A stretch of 64,000 nucleotides of DNA from Pristionchus mayeri (lineage: Eukaryota; Nematoda; Chromadorea; Rhabditida; Neodiplogasteridae): assembly GCA_036245805.1 (NCBI GenBank), contig BTRK01000001.1, positions 248,001-312,000 on the forward strand, written 5' to 3'. The notes beneath the pieces are model-generated. The model made no database searches, had not been told where the DNA came from, and saw nothing but the letters and a program-made list of their open reading frames with translations. Shown here piece after piece: positions 50,232-60,120 of the stretch. The position numbers and the translations under genes are program-made. How positions within the stretch are numbered: the first letter of the stretch is position 1; each line of letters begins with the position of its first letter.

Positions 50232-50849
50232 AAAAAGTATGTTGGGTGGGATTAGAAAATACTTACGGGAAGGTCGAGCGCTAGGGTTCCCATGTTCATA
50301 TCCGAGAGCTCACGCAGGCTAAACATAATTATTTATATATTTTAATTGCTAATTAATTATTTTTAATTGCTTGCCTGGTCATCTTATTCCCTCTTCCATC
50401 CACGACCACGATATTGTAGGTCTTCGAGGGCGAGAATATGCGACAGCCAGCCGAGCATCGGAAAGCTGCCTGAATAGATATTTGGGTTTTTGAATTTGGA
50501 AGCAAAATTAGTGATTACTATTTTTTCATAAGTTTTTCAAACACTATCGAATCGATTAAGATTCAAATACGAGAGAATGCTTAGATTTGAGAAAGAAATC
50601 ATTTAATTTACAGCGCTTTACTGTTTATTGTTGGCTTACAGTGTCCGTTCCCTGGAGGTCCACATTGTCCAGCACCTCCGATTTGGCGAAGGATACCCGG
50701 GCATCCACTGAGATAGCAGAGACAAGAAGGACCAGGAGAAACCACATCGTGTTTCCTAAAATTGCAAATTTAATGCAAAATGAAATAGTAGTGTATTGAA
50801 GGGTACATTATCAAAAGTGAGGCCCGAGCCATTACAACAAGATAAAGTA

Positions 50850-52117
50850 TTAGGTTGGTGCATAAGTTTTTTTCCAATTTTGGAGGTGAATTTCAAAGCC
50901 ACCTATGAACCGCCATTCAAATGATATCAGTACAAATTTTTAGCATAATGTAAGGGTATAGTTCACAATAATTATGATATGTCCGAATTGTGTCGTGCTT
51001 TTAAATCATACTAGAAATGAAAGGTTAACCAAAAGTTAATTTCTCATTAAAATATTGAAAAATTTGGGCGCGCTCTTGTTTTGCAGGGGAAATTGGCTGG
51101 ACATCTTCACACACATTATTGAGAAGCCCCTTGAATGCGCTTTCAAATAGTAGGTTGAAATCGGTGCTTGCCTAATTAATCACATAATTTGGGAGTGACT
51201 AATCATATAAGCTGGAAAGAAATTCCACGTGCTATCTCATTTTGCTTGCCTTATGTGCTAAAGAGACTGGCTTGTTTGTAGGGGAGCTTTAATCTTGCAC
51301 TATGGGGCTACTTTACCATTGGTGAAATTTGAGACATCGCATCATCCCCTTTTCAAAAATAGATTTTTTTCCAAAATCCGAATATTGGACTATCCGATCA
51401 AAATTTTGACTTCTGTTGTTTATTTTTGGAGTTCATTTTCTGAATGCACAAGAATGCCGCCACTACTTGAAGCTATTAAGTGATAGGTCAAGGGTAGCTG
51501 ATGCTAACGAACACAAAAACGTGGGACCTCTATGTATCATCTAATCAGGAAGCTGTGAAATACATTGATTTCAATGTGCAAATTTCGTCATAAAAATGTT
51601 GATGACTGCAGCTTTTGGTTGCAGTAATGAATGTCCACAATAACGCAATTATAAACTCCTCATGGGAGTAACTTTATGCTGCGATAGGTTTGGTTTCGAT
51701 AAGGCAATGTGAACGGAGGCACGGTGAAGGGAAATGAATTTGGTCACGATTAACTGAATCGAACAGTGAAATTAGCTCCTATTGTGAGCAGGTCATTTGC
51801 GCCAAACATGATTCACGTATATATTCGTGGTGTACCTTCATCACACTTCACGATAGGGTTGATGATTTCACCTGATCACTACACACCGGAAAGCTGTAAC
51901 CTTTTAAACTCAAACCGAAATTCGTAGTGGAGACTACTTTGACCTCGCACTATGGCCACAAGGCGATCTCAATAGGTCTGTACTAAAGTGCGCTTAAGAT
52001 AGTATCCATGCACTCATAATATATGAGAATCAAAATGAAAATCAATTACAGCCAAAGACCGGAATATGTGAAAAGGTTCACAAGTTGAAATTGGAAAAAA
52101 CTTATGCACCAGCCTGA
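50850..52117 (-). mobile_element. Mariner-like element M2 (reverse), 1268 bp
   Basis: TA on both sides. Ends TTAGGTTGGTGCATAAG and, reversed, TCAGGCTGGTGCATAAG. It is the inverted partner of M1. A plus-strand frame (51295-51483) shares HYGATLP(L)VKF with M1. Confidence 0.7.
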
Positions 52118-52679
52118 TAGAACCGAATTGAACGATACTTCACTCACAGCTGCCCATTTTATATAGGGATTATGAGCAGAACGCGATTTCCGGTGACGAC
52201 AAGGCGCTTCATTTGAAAATGGAGGTTATAGAAATATTGGAGAGTGTAGAAAACGATGAGTGTCCCACTCCAATTGTCACTCTCTCTCTGTGAAACCAAT
52301 CAACCACCGGGACAGGCGTGCGAAAATTCTGTCCATCATTCGGGAAACGCCCTGGATTTTATTTGTAGACCTCGGCCAATTTCGATATTATCATACTGAA
52401 TTTGACTACGAAGATGATTATGTTTGTTTTGCAATTGTTACACACATCATACATAGTTGTTAACCAGAAAACGATATATTTTAAAGCAAATAATGGTTAT
52501 TATGAAATGTTCAATGTGTGATGAGAAATGTGTGCCTGTTGCACCCGTAATACAGTATCACACTTTCCGGAGAGAATGGAATACGAAAATCGCACACCGA
52601 ACACCGAAATTATAGATATATTTAATTGGTGTCCACAATCATGTAAATAATCCATATTCAACAGCTCGTTACATGCGTT

Positions 52680-52752
52680 CTCCATTCTCCATTCTCCATT
52701 CTCCATTCTCCATTCTCCATTCTCCATTCTCCATTCTCCATTCTCCATTCTA
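52680..52752. repeat. 7-bp minisatellite (CTCCATT)n, about 10 copies
   Basis: A perfect run of the heptamer CTCCATT. It abuts the retroposon-like sequence that follows. Confidence 0.85.
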
Positions 52753-52759
52753 GCGCTCG

Positions 52760-53185
52760 TGATGGGCGGTCGTCCCTGACCCCGCTCTTTTCCGACCTAG
52801 TACTTGGGGAATCCTCTCCCGTCTGCTTGGGCAACCCGGAGAGTATCGCCTACTTGGTACACTTCAAGAGGAGGAGCACGGACGGATTTCCATCGTCTCG
52901 AGTGATCTACCGTCAAGAAAGCCCCGCTGTCTGCGTTGTGAGTTCCTAACCGGCGCAAGTCAGGTGTTCGGCGGCAGGATGATCTACTTCGATGCTCAAC
53001 GGAGATCCGTCACGATCGTCCCTACAGTTGACCAGAGAAGCCAAAGAAGATCCCATCCCTTGACCTAACGACGCTCTGAGACCGAAGATCCCCATTCCCT
53101 CCACACTGAAGTCACCCTCCTGCAGGACCATTGTGCCTGACGTCAGGATAAATATGATATGATATGATATGAATATGATATGATA
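52760..53185 (+). mobile_element. Retroposon-like 3' fragment with (ATATG)n tail
   Basis: A GC-richer block of about 400 bp ends in GATAAATATG, then ATATGAT pentamer repeats. Its last 70 bp recur at 23815-23883 with the same kind of tail. A plus-strand frame without stops runs through its first 170 bp (DLVLGESSPVCLGNPESIAY). This fits the 3' end of a 5'-truncated non-LTR element, but no reverse transcriptase motif is present. Confidence 0.45.
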
Positions 53186-54394
53186 TGTTACATGCGTTCA
53201 GGTTTGACAGTGGACAAATATAACACGCGATATTCATTTCATACGAAAAAACATTATAATCACATTTATAATTATTTTAGTGTTCATTAATTACCAATTT
53301 ATTTTGCGCCTGAAAATGTGTGTCCAATATTAGTTGAAAATGATTGAATATTTCTTAATAATGTATGGTACGTTTTTTTTAATATTCGAAATTCTATACA
53401 TATCAGCATATTCATTTTTCTGATTTTTGTAACTGCTTGATAATTATTTTTTGCTCATTTCCCGTTTTACATTTGACATGGCAATAAAGACGTAATTTGA
53501 CGATCCCCATCCCTGAAATCATGAAATCAAGGGCGTTTCCAGAGTGTTTGGGCACAATTTTCACGCCTGCCGCCATATTAGAGGGATTTCATTCCGCAAT
53601 GATAAAGGGTGTGGCAAGGAGAGCGGGACCCTCTCCGCATTTAACACTTTCACAGCCCTTTTATTAAAGTTTTTTTTGTCTCGAGAAACCACATTTTGCT
53701 CGGAATTCCTGAATAAAGCGCTCAGCTGTAATGATGGAGTGCCGTTGTTATTGTTTCCTCTCGGTTCCAACATATTATTATTGCCATGTGTATTTAATTT
53801 ATAAATAAAAATAATAATTTTAGGAAGCACGATGTGGCTTCTCCTGATTCTTCTTCTCTCGGCTATCTCAGTGGATGCCCGGGTTTCGTTCGCCAAGTCG
53901 GAGCTTCTGGACAATGTGGACCTCCAGGGAACGGACACTGTAAGGCAACAATAAAAAGTAAAGCGCTGTAAATTAAATGATTTCGAGGAATCGAATGAAA
54001 TTGTGTATTTTGTACCTTTTAGCGGAAAATTTTTCAGATCGCAAAATTTAATTTTTCTAATTATCCTAACTTTTTCCACATATGAGCTAGCGTTTCACTT
54101 CCAACTGTAAAAATGCTTCTCTCATCGAGATCTGTCAGAATTATATGTAAGAGGTTTGGAGTAGCCGTTCACGGATTACAAAAAAAACTCACCTCACCGT
54201 TGAGGCGTGCAACAGGAAATGATTGGTCAGAGATACGCTTTTCTAAGGTCGATTTTCGAACTCTACGTTAAAAGTTACCTTCTTAAAATCAGAACTTTAT
54301 TTTTTGTTGTACGGCCTATGGTAAATCCTCCCAGAGAGTCTCTCGTATACAGTGAATCCACTGAAGGGACAATGGTCGGAATTTCGAATTATAA

Positions 54395-54530
54395 TGGATA
54401 GGGTTCTCTTATTGGAAAATTTTTGTATCTTTTTCAGATATGTTTCATGTTCGCCATATATATGAACTATATAGTGTACATGAACCATATCTGAAAATGA
54501 TACAAAAATTGTCCAATAAGAGAACCCAAA
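54395..54530. repeat. Palindromic element GGGTTCTCTTATTGG in intron 1 of copy 3
   Basis: Arms GGGTTCTCTTATTGGAAAAT...TTCAGATATG and the exact reverse ending CCA(A)TAAGAGAACCC, with an ATATATGAACTATATAG centre. Confidence 0.7.
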
Positions 54531-54722
54531 TAATGGAGTCTAGATACTAATATAATAAAATTAATTTAAACAGTATTGTGCTCAGGCATCGTTCCGGTGC
54601 TCGGCCGGCTGTCGAATTTACTCTTCCACAAAGAACGACAGGATCATCGTCGTGGATGACAAAGGCAATAAGATTACCAGGTATAGCGACGAATTCGTGA
54701 AGTAGCTCGGAGCTGCGTGCTT

Positions 54723-54827
54723 GAGCTCGTAATTCGGGTCGCCGTCTCTTCAGTTTTCACACTCACTCGACCGGTGGAGCGGAGAGGGTGGGTACACTGA
54801 AGAGACGGCGACCCGAATTACGAACTC
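54723..54827. repeat. Hairpin MITE GAGCTCGTAATTCGGG in intron 2 of copy 3
   Basis: Arms GAGCTCGTAATTCGGGTCGC and the complement ending CCCGAATTACGAACTC. A second member is at 62275-62365, in an intron of the 61-kb gene. Confidence 0.7.
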
Positions 54828-55451
54828 TATTGCTTGCGGAAATGTCCCAATGCATGGACGAAATGCATCATCCACCAAGACCTTGAATAATGTATACAAA
54901 ATGATAATGATACTGTTAATGAAGCGACTTTCATTACCGCAACCATCTCTTTCTTCATGCCAAAAAAATCTATCCAAATCGAAATTATTCTTTACTGGTA
55001 ATTAATTAATTTTTAATTAGCAACTAAAATGTAGTAAATAATATTATTCAGCCTAAACGCGCTCGCGCACATGGACCCGGCAAAGGACGTGTTCGACCTC
55101 CCAGTAAGAACCCTGATTTATGCGATGTGCTTGATCAACTTTAATGTTTCATGATCCTGTTTATTGGTGTTAACTTTGCATTGAAATCTCTCACTGCGCA
55201 TACTGTACATTTTCCTTCCAGGTTCCAAGAAAGAGTATTTCACGGTGGCTCCAGGAGAGAGAGAGAGAAAGATACGTTAATATTTCAGGGAGGCAGTTAC
55301 CAGCTCAAGAACGTCGGCTCGTCATATCCCGGGTTCGTCTTCTACGCGGTTGAGAAGGACGCTGGTGAGTAAATAATTCGAAAATTCAAGTCGTCGTCTC
55401 TTAATTTTATAAAATGAATTCACTGTTCAAGCAGTAGTTAGTACAGATATA

Positions 55452-55595
55452 AAGGCACGAGGCCGGATGAATCAAAAAATGGACCATTCAGTAGAACGTT
55501 CACATTAGGTTCCCAAAGTGTCAAAACTTATTCCGTGAAAGTTTTTGATTGTCATCCAGTAGGTTATCATCCGACGATGATCAGTCGACCTAGTG
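55452..55595. mobile_element. MITE, CTAGGTCGGATGA family, in intron 4 of copy 3
   Basis: Ends GCACGAGGCCGGATGA and GATCAGTCGACCTAGTGC, with CATCCAGTAGGTTATCATCC subterminal as in the 28-kb member. Confidence 0.6.
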
Positions 55596-55893
55596 CTTTT
55601 ATATAAGTTCAAGCGCTAAAAATTCGCTGTTTTTTTTGTTCCAGCAGCGAGGGCGTGAGCGAGTTAGCGCAATTACAAAGCTGAGCCATAGGCAGAGACT
55701 GCAACCCGCGCCCACTTCGACAGTTCGAATTCTTAACCAAATAGGACGATCAAAAGTGTTTTCGGTAGCTCCTCTCTCTTTTCGGTGGGGATCCTTCGGT
55801 AGCTCTTGGGATTCTCTTGGGTAGCTCTTTGCATATAGAATTCGTAATTCGGGGAATCGTCTCATCATTCCACCCACTCTGGCGATGTATGGG

Positions 55894-55897
<4 letters not shown>

Positions 55898-55936
<39 letters not shown>
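55898..55936. repeat. (AT)n microsatellite
   Basis: An uninterrupted AT dinucleotide run of about 38 bp in intron 4 of copy 3. Confidence 0.9.
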
Positions 55937-55937
<1 letters not shown>

Positions 55938-57093
55938 CCGGACTAGTTAACATATTTATATGAGTGTTTGCCGATACGCAACATAATTTGCAGCCAATTT
56001 CGGCACGACAGTCCTCTACCCTGACGCCAGGTTCATGACTGTTGTGGCGAATCAAACGTACACCTTCCTGTCGACATACGGTGTCGTTGCTTTCAACAGC
56101 TTCAACGGATTCAATGATGTTAGTTTCACACTTGCTAATAGTGTGTATGAAGGGCTAGTTCGGGCGTGCGTGCTGTAACCAATGTATGCTAAAGCGTTCT
56201 CAACAACTCGTTCCGTAGAAACATTTTAAAATTATGATTTTCTATCCTGCGATAAACTAATTTACTGATATATTTTTCAGGCCGACGCTCTCCCTATCGT
56301 TTACACTGCCGGCTTTGACTCCATAGATGCTTGCCGCCCTGTATTCACGGCGAGGTTTGACAAGCATTTAAGCCAATGGCATAATTCGGTGCAACTCCAA
56401 AATAATTTAAATCACTTTTTATAAAAAACATTGTCAGTTTAGCACCAACTTTATTTATTTATTAATCATCATATAATAGTACCAATTTCAAAGTACAGAC
56501 ACTCGATCTCACATCTTTATTCATATTGAACAATGATATTAATATTCAGAAATTCAGAAATATTCACAAATTTATAGTAATCGACGTCAGGTTCAAAAAT
56601 TATTTTATAAATGTATATTCGCATTCAGAAATTCAGAAAAAAAATCACTAATATATAGAAATTGATTTCAAATTCAAAAATTTAAAAAAAAATTGAAATT
56701 CACATTCAGAAATTCTGAAATTTATTCAGAACTCTCGCCACGCTCGACTTCACTTCCTTCGCGTTGTTCTCTCCAATCGCCACTGTCACATTCAAGCAGC
56801 CGACAGATGGATCGCCAGTGATCAACGTCTCCGGAGAGCGTGAGACTTAATTAAATTTATTGATTAAATAATTAAATGTATTGAAATAATTAAATTTATT
56901 TAAATATTCTGTTCAAAAACATAAAAAAACGTATCGAGAAGAAACGACATATCGACTTTCAGCCCTGTCAGGGAACCAACTCAACAGCCTGGACGTCAGC
57001 GCAGTGTACACTTCTCCAGGTAACATAAGGGGTGAACGGTTCAGAAAAGGTATCAACGAATGGAAGGGACACTATTTCGGATGATCACCACCA

Positions 57094-57188
57094 GAGAGTA
57101 ATAGTCTGACTCTCTCCAAATCTCATGCTCTCTCGCTTTCTCTAACCGGCGAGAGAGTGTGTGATATGGGGAGAGTCAGACCATTGCT
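57094..57188. repeat. Hairpin MITE, GTCTGACTCTC family, in intron 8 of copy 3
   Basis: Arms AATAGTCTGACTCTCTCCAA and the complement ending GGGGAGAGTCAGACCATTGCT around CTCTCTCGC/GCGAGAGAG. Confidence 0.65.
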
Positions 57189-57629
57189 CCCGCCAGATTA
57201 TAACAAAAAATTACCGTTCTGAAGCATTTTCGGAAAAGTATTCTTGATAGTCTGGAAATATGACTAACTATAGAATAGCCCTATTATCTTTCCATTTAGG
57301 TTACGTTGGTTGCCGCTCAGTCGGTGATTCTCTCTACTCGGTGCCCACAATATCGAGCACGATGTGGACGCGACGCTGCAACATGCACCGTAGGCCTTTT
57401 AATGATTCAAAAGAATGATTCAAAATTGACATCTGAATAATTCCGATCATTCCTAATACTGCTTCGCCGCTTACAACATGCAAATTTAGCAGACTCCACC
57501 TCTCGATCAGCGGCGATTATTCAATCGCCAAACAAGCCGACGCCGTCGTCCTAACTGTCAACACTAATACGATCAAGTAATTTGTCATTTAAACTAATAT
57601 AGATTCTAAAGTGCTACATGGTATAGTTC

Positions 57630-58260
57630 GTATTTCGCGATTTGTGGCCAAAAAAAACTATTTGCATCATGTTGCATAATGACGTAATACCAAATTTTGA
57701 AAGTACTCGCCAGGCGCGTTCTAATGGTCAAGGTCCGAGGTCTGGGCGTCAACTTTGAAGCGATTTATGGCCAGAAAACGATTATTGCATCATGTTGCAT
57801 AATGTCGTAATACCAAATTTTGAAAGAGCTCACTCTGGGGAGTCGAATGGTCAAGGTCCGAGGTCTGGCGACAACTTAGAAGCGATTTATGGCCAGAAAA
57901 CGATTATTGCATCATGTTGCATAATGTCGTAATACCAAATTTGAAAGAGCTCACTCTGGGGAGTCGAATGGTCAAGGTCTGAGGTCTGAGAAACTACTTT
58001 AAAGCGATTTATGGCCAAAAAACGATTATTGCATCATGTTGCATAATGATGACGTAATACCAAATTTTGAAAGTACTCGCCAGGGGCGTTCTAATGGTCA
58101 AGGTCCGAGGTCTGTGTGGTGCCTGGGAGCCGAGATATTGCATTATTGCATCATCATGACGTAATGATGATGAAATCGATGATGCATTAGAAAGCGCTCG
58201 CCGAGTGGATTCGATTGGTACCCTAGTTGTAGGTGTACGATGAGTTTGAAGCGAGTTATG
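57630..58260. repeat. 122-bp tandem repeat in intron 10 of copy 3, ~5 units
   Basis: The phrase CGATTT(A/G)TGGCC starts at 57638, 57761, 57883 and 58005. Each is followed by TTGCATCATGTTGCATAATG, ACCAAATTTTGAAAG and GGTCAAGGTCCGAGGTCTG. A fifth, diverged unit follows. TTATTGCATCATGTTGCATAAT is itself nearly palindromic. Confidence 0.8.
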
Positions 58261-58368
58261 AACGAAAGACGGGAGCGTGACCGACACACAAACAGACAAA
58301 CAGACAAACAGACGAACTGACAGACAGACATCTTGTCTTTTTTCTACATAGTAATCACGCCATATCGC

Positions 58369-58462
58369 GAGCAATGGTCTGACTCTCCCCATATCACACA
58401 CTCTCTCGCCGTTTTGAGAAAGCGAGAGAGCATGCGATTTGGAGAGAGTCAGACGAATACTC
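58369..58462. repeat. Hairpin MITE, GTCTGACTCTC family, in intron 10 of copy 3
   Basis: GAGCAATGGTCTGACTCTCC...GGAGAGAGTCAGACG with an inner CTCTCTCGCCG/AAGCGAGAGAG pair. Confidence 0.65.
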
Positions 58463-58537
58463 AATATCTCATCGCTCGTCCGGTCGAATGAGAGTACATA
58501 GTGAAGCTATGATTCCTCTGATTACAAACCCTACTGG

Positions 58538-58790
58538 TTAAAGGAGGAGTAAACTCAAAATTCAATTCTTGAAACTATCATATGCACGGCCTAGAGCTCC
58601 TCAACGATAAGAAGCTCCGCAATTTTCACATTGATATCTCCATTCCGGACAGAGTTATAGCGAGTGGGCTGGGCGCCAGATCAGGGAAAGCTCAGGGAAG
58701 GGGGCGAGATAGCACGCGACTTGAAGAGAGTTCTCCTCTAATTGAAACATATTTCAACCGGGGGCTCGTTTGCCTTTACGCATCCTTTAA
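58538..58790. mobile_element. TTAAAGGAGG-ended TIR element (copy D), 253 bp
   Basis: Starts TTAAAGGAGGAGTAAAC and ends TACGCATCCTTTAA. It is the reverse-oriented homologue of copy C (5640-5890) and ends 30 bp before exon 11 of copy 3. Confidence 0.65.
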
Positions 58791-59445
58791 TGCGTGATTG
58801 TATTGATATCACTCTCCAGGCTGTTCGGCTTAGGCTCGATCTCGAGGTCGTACGACGGGGTCGATCTCGAGGTCGTACGACGATACCAAATTCGATGTCA
58901 AGCTCTCCTGGGAGAAGAACGATGAGGCCAAGGATGGATTCGCCATTCAAATAGACGTGGCGACGACTGGACATCCTTGAAGCGGATTATATAAGAAAAT
59001 CCGAATAGACAAGACAAATTAGAATGTAAATTCGATAAATATACATTTGAAAATTATTGAGGAATTGCAATTTATACACAACAAGAAAAGATGTATGTGA
59101 CAAGGGCGCTGGATAGGGATCGTTGTTTACATTACTGACAGAAATCGGAGCCTCTATATCGAGACGAGGCAACTTGAAGAAAGAAGTGCGTCTCAACATT
59201 TGAATCTCTGTACATATACATTTTAAAATTCAATAACGTTCATTGTTCTAAGGGTTCAAATTGGTAGTAATGGAGAGCGTCAGGATAAAAACTGCTAGCG
59301 ATGCCACATTTCACGGGTGTTTTGGATTACTCATTCTGAACACGCACAATGCTATTAGCTAATAGCTATTGTATACTCTGAGGTGATTAATCTCATCTTC
59401 CGAATATAAATGCTCTAATGCATGATAATAGTGAACTGCGCATGA

Positions 59446-60120
59446 CTAGAAGGGAAAATTTCTGAATACGTGAATTGATAGGTATAGAATCGCAAGCACT
59501 AGAGATAGAGTCGACAGTTCAGAAGTGAAGAAAATGCGAAGTAGAAGGAAGATGATGGATAGAACGATCACCGCTATCTGAATTCTGTTGTTTTTGAGAA
59601 TTTCGAGAAATATTTCTAAATCTTGTCCAAAAAAGGCAATTAATGGTAAATAAAGCGTACAATATCCAGCTGGCGCTCGCGAGCACCTTCAATGCATGCC
59701 AATGCTCTATCTCACATTTTCATGTTTTAATTCCAAAAATATGGAGCTATCTTAAAACAATAAGTGAATCATTTCTCAATCAATAGGAGGAATACTTGCC
59801 ATTATTGATGTGCCCTCTTCTCGCACCGCCCATAATAGGTGCTTGCCCGTTTCGTATCATGGCAAATTGAGCTGAATATCTGACATAGGACAACATTGTA
59901 AGGATACTTCGGAAAAAAACTGATAAAAACTGAAAAAAACAACTGATACTGATAAATAACTGATTTTGTGTAGCAATTACTTCAGCGAGTAAGAAAAGTA
60001 GTACAGGAAGCATCTAGTCGTAATGGAGAGCCACTCACAGGCTGTTATGAAGAATCCCGTGATATGCTCTACCTTCATAATTTCTCGTGACTGAATCCTT
60101 GTTATCGCGATTTCAGTCAT
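59446..60120 (-). CDS. Small multi-membrane-segment protein, 4 exons, about 117 aa
   Basis: Exons 60120-60039, 59919-59800, 59706-59687 and 59577-59446 (TAG) join in phase. Exon 3 is only 20 nt (E-HWHALK) and intron 2 would use a GC donor (AATG|GCAAGT). The protein has hydrophobic stretches near residues 21-37 (TGFFITAFFFRSILTML), 75-91 (IAVIVLSIIFLLLRIFF) and 95-112 (LSTLSLVLAILYLSIHVF). A basic loop between the first two contains GQAPIMGGARRG. No family was recognised. The phase match of four exons supports the model. The tiny exon and non-canonical donor weaken it; an alternative is that exon 2 reads on to a stop at 59780. No signal peptide is needed for such a protein. Confidence 0.42.

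Larger units (their letters stand above)
46248..50747 (-). pseudogene. Secreted protein family, copy 2 (reversed; in-frame stop in exon 7)
   Basis: Exons 50747-50640, 50469-50375, 50318-50267, 49920-49845, 49291-49167, 48919-48846, 48452-48349, 48145-48089, 47658-47565, 47454-47368, 46383-46248 (TGA). Exon lengths equal those of copy 1 except exon 7, which is 6 nt shorter. Exon 7 has a TGA at 48373-48371, so translation would stop after about 200 residues, before two conserved blocks. Everything after it is still in frame, so decay is recent or the truncated form is used. The signal peptide (MWFLLVLLVSAISVDA) and cysteines FRCSAGCR, DGCRPVF and VGCPSVG remain. Intron 2 uses a GC donor (CCAG|GCAAGC). 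The start follows TTTTAG plus eight bases, as in copy 3, a likely trans-splice site. M3 lies in intron 10. Confidence 0.75.
52118..53831. other. Intergenic with minisatellite and retroposon-like repeat
   Basis: Contains the CTCCATT minisatellite (52680-52752) followed directly by a GC-richer repeat (52760-53185) ending in an ATATG tail. No gene was seen. 53561-53800 has open frames on both strands without coding character. Confidence 0.5.
53832..58980 (+). pseudogene. Secreted protein family, copy 3 (frameshifted in exons 9 and 11)
   Basis: Exons by homology: 53832-53939, 54586-54680, 55052-55103, 55289-55364, 55994-56118, 56281-56354, 56730-56839, 56963-57019, 57300-57389, 57490-57576, 58820-58980. 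Exons 1-8 are intact (signal peptide MWLLLILLLSAISVDA; FRCSAGCRIYS; FDSIDACRPVF). Exon 9 has lost one base near 57356 (the copy 1 and 2 codons for ..I-D-A.. become ..STMW..), as well as a harmless codon. The shifted frame meets TAA in exon 10. Exon 11 also carries a 25-bp tandem duplication (TCGATCTCGAGGTCGTACGA at 58829 and 58861), which shifts the frame again. A truncated protein of about 240 residues could still be made. The start follows TTTTAG plus eight bases. Introns carry several MITEs, an (AT)n tract and a 122-bp tandem repeat. Confidence 0.72.
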
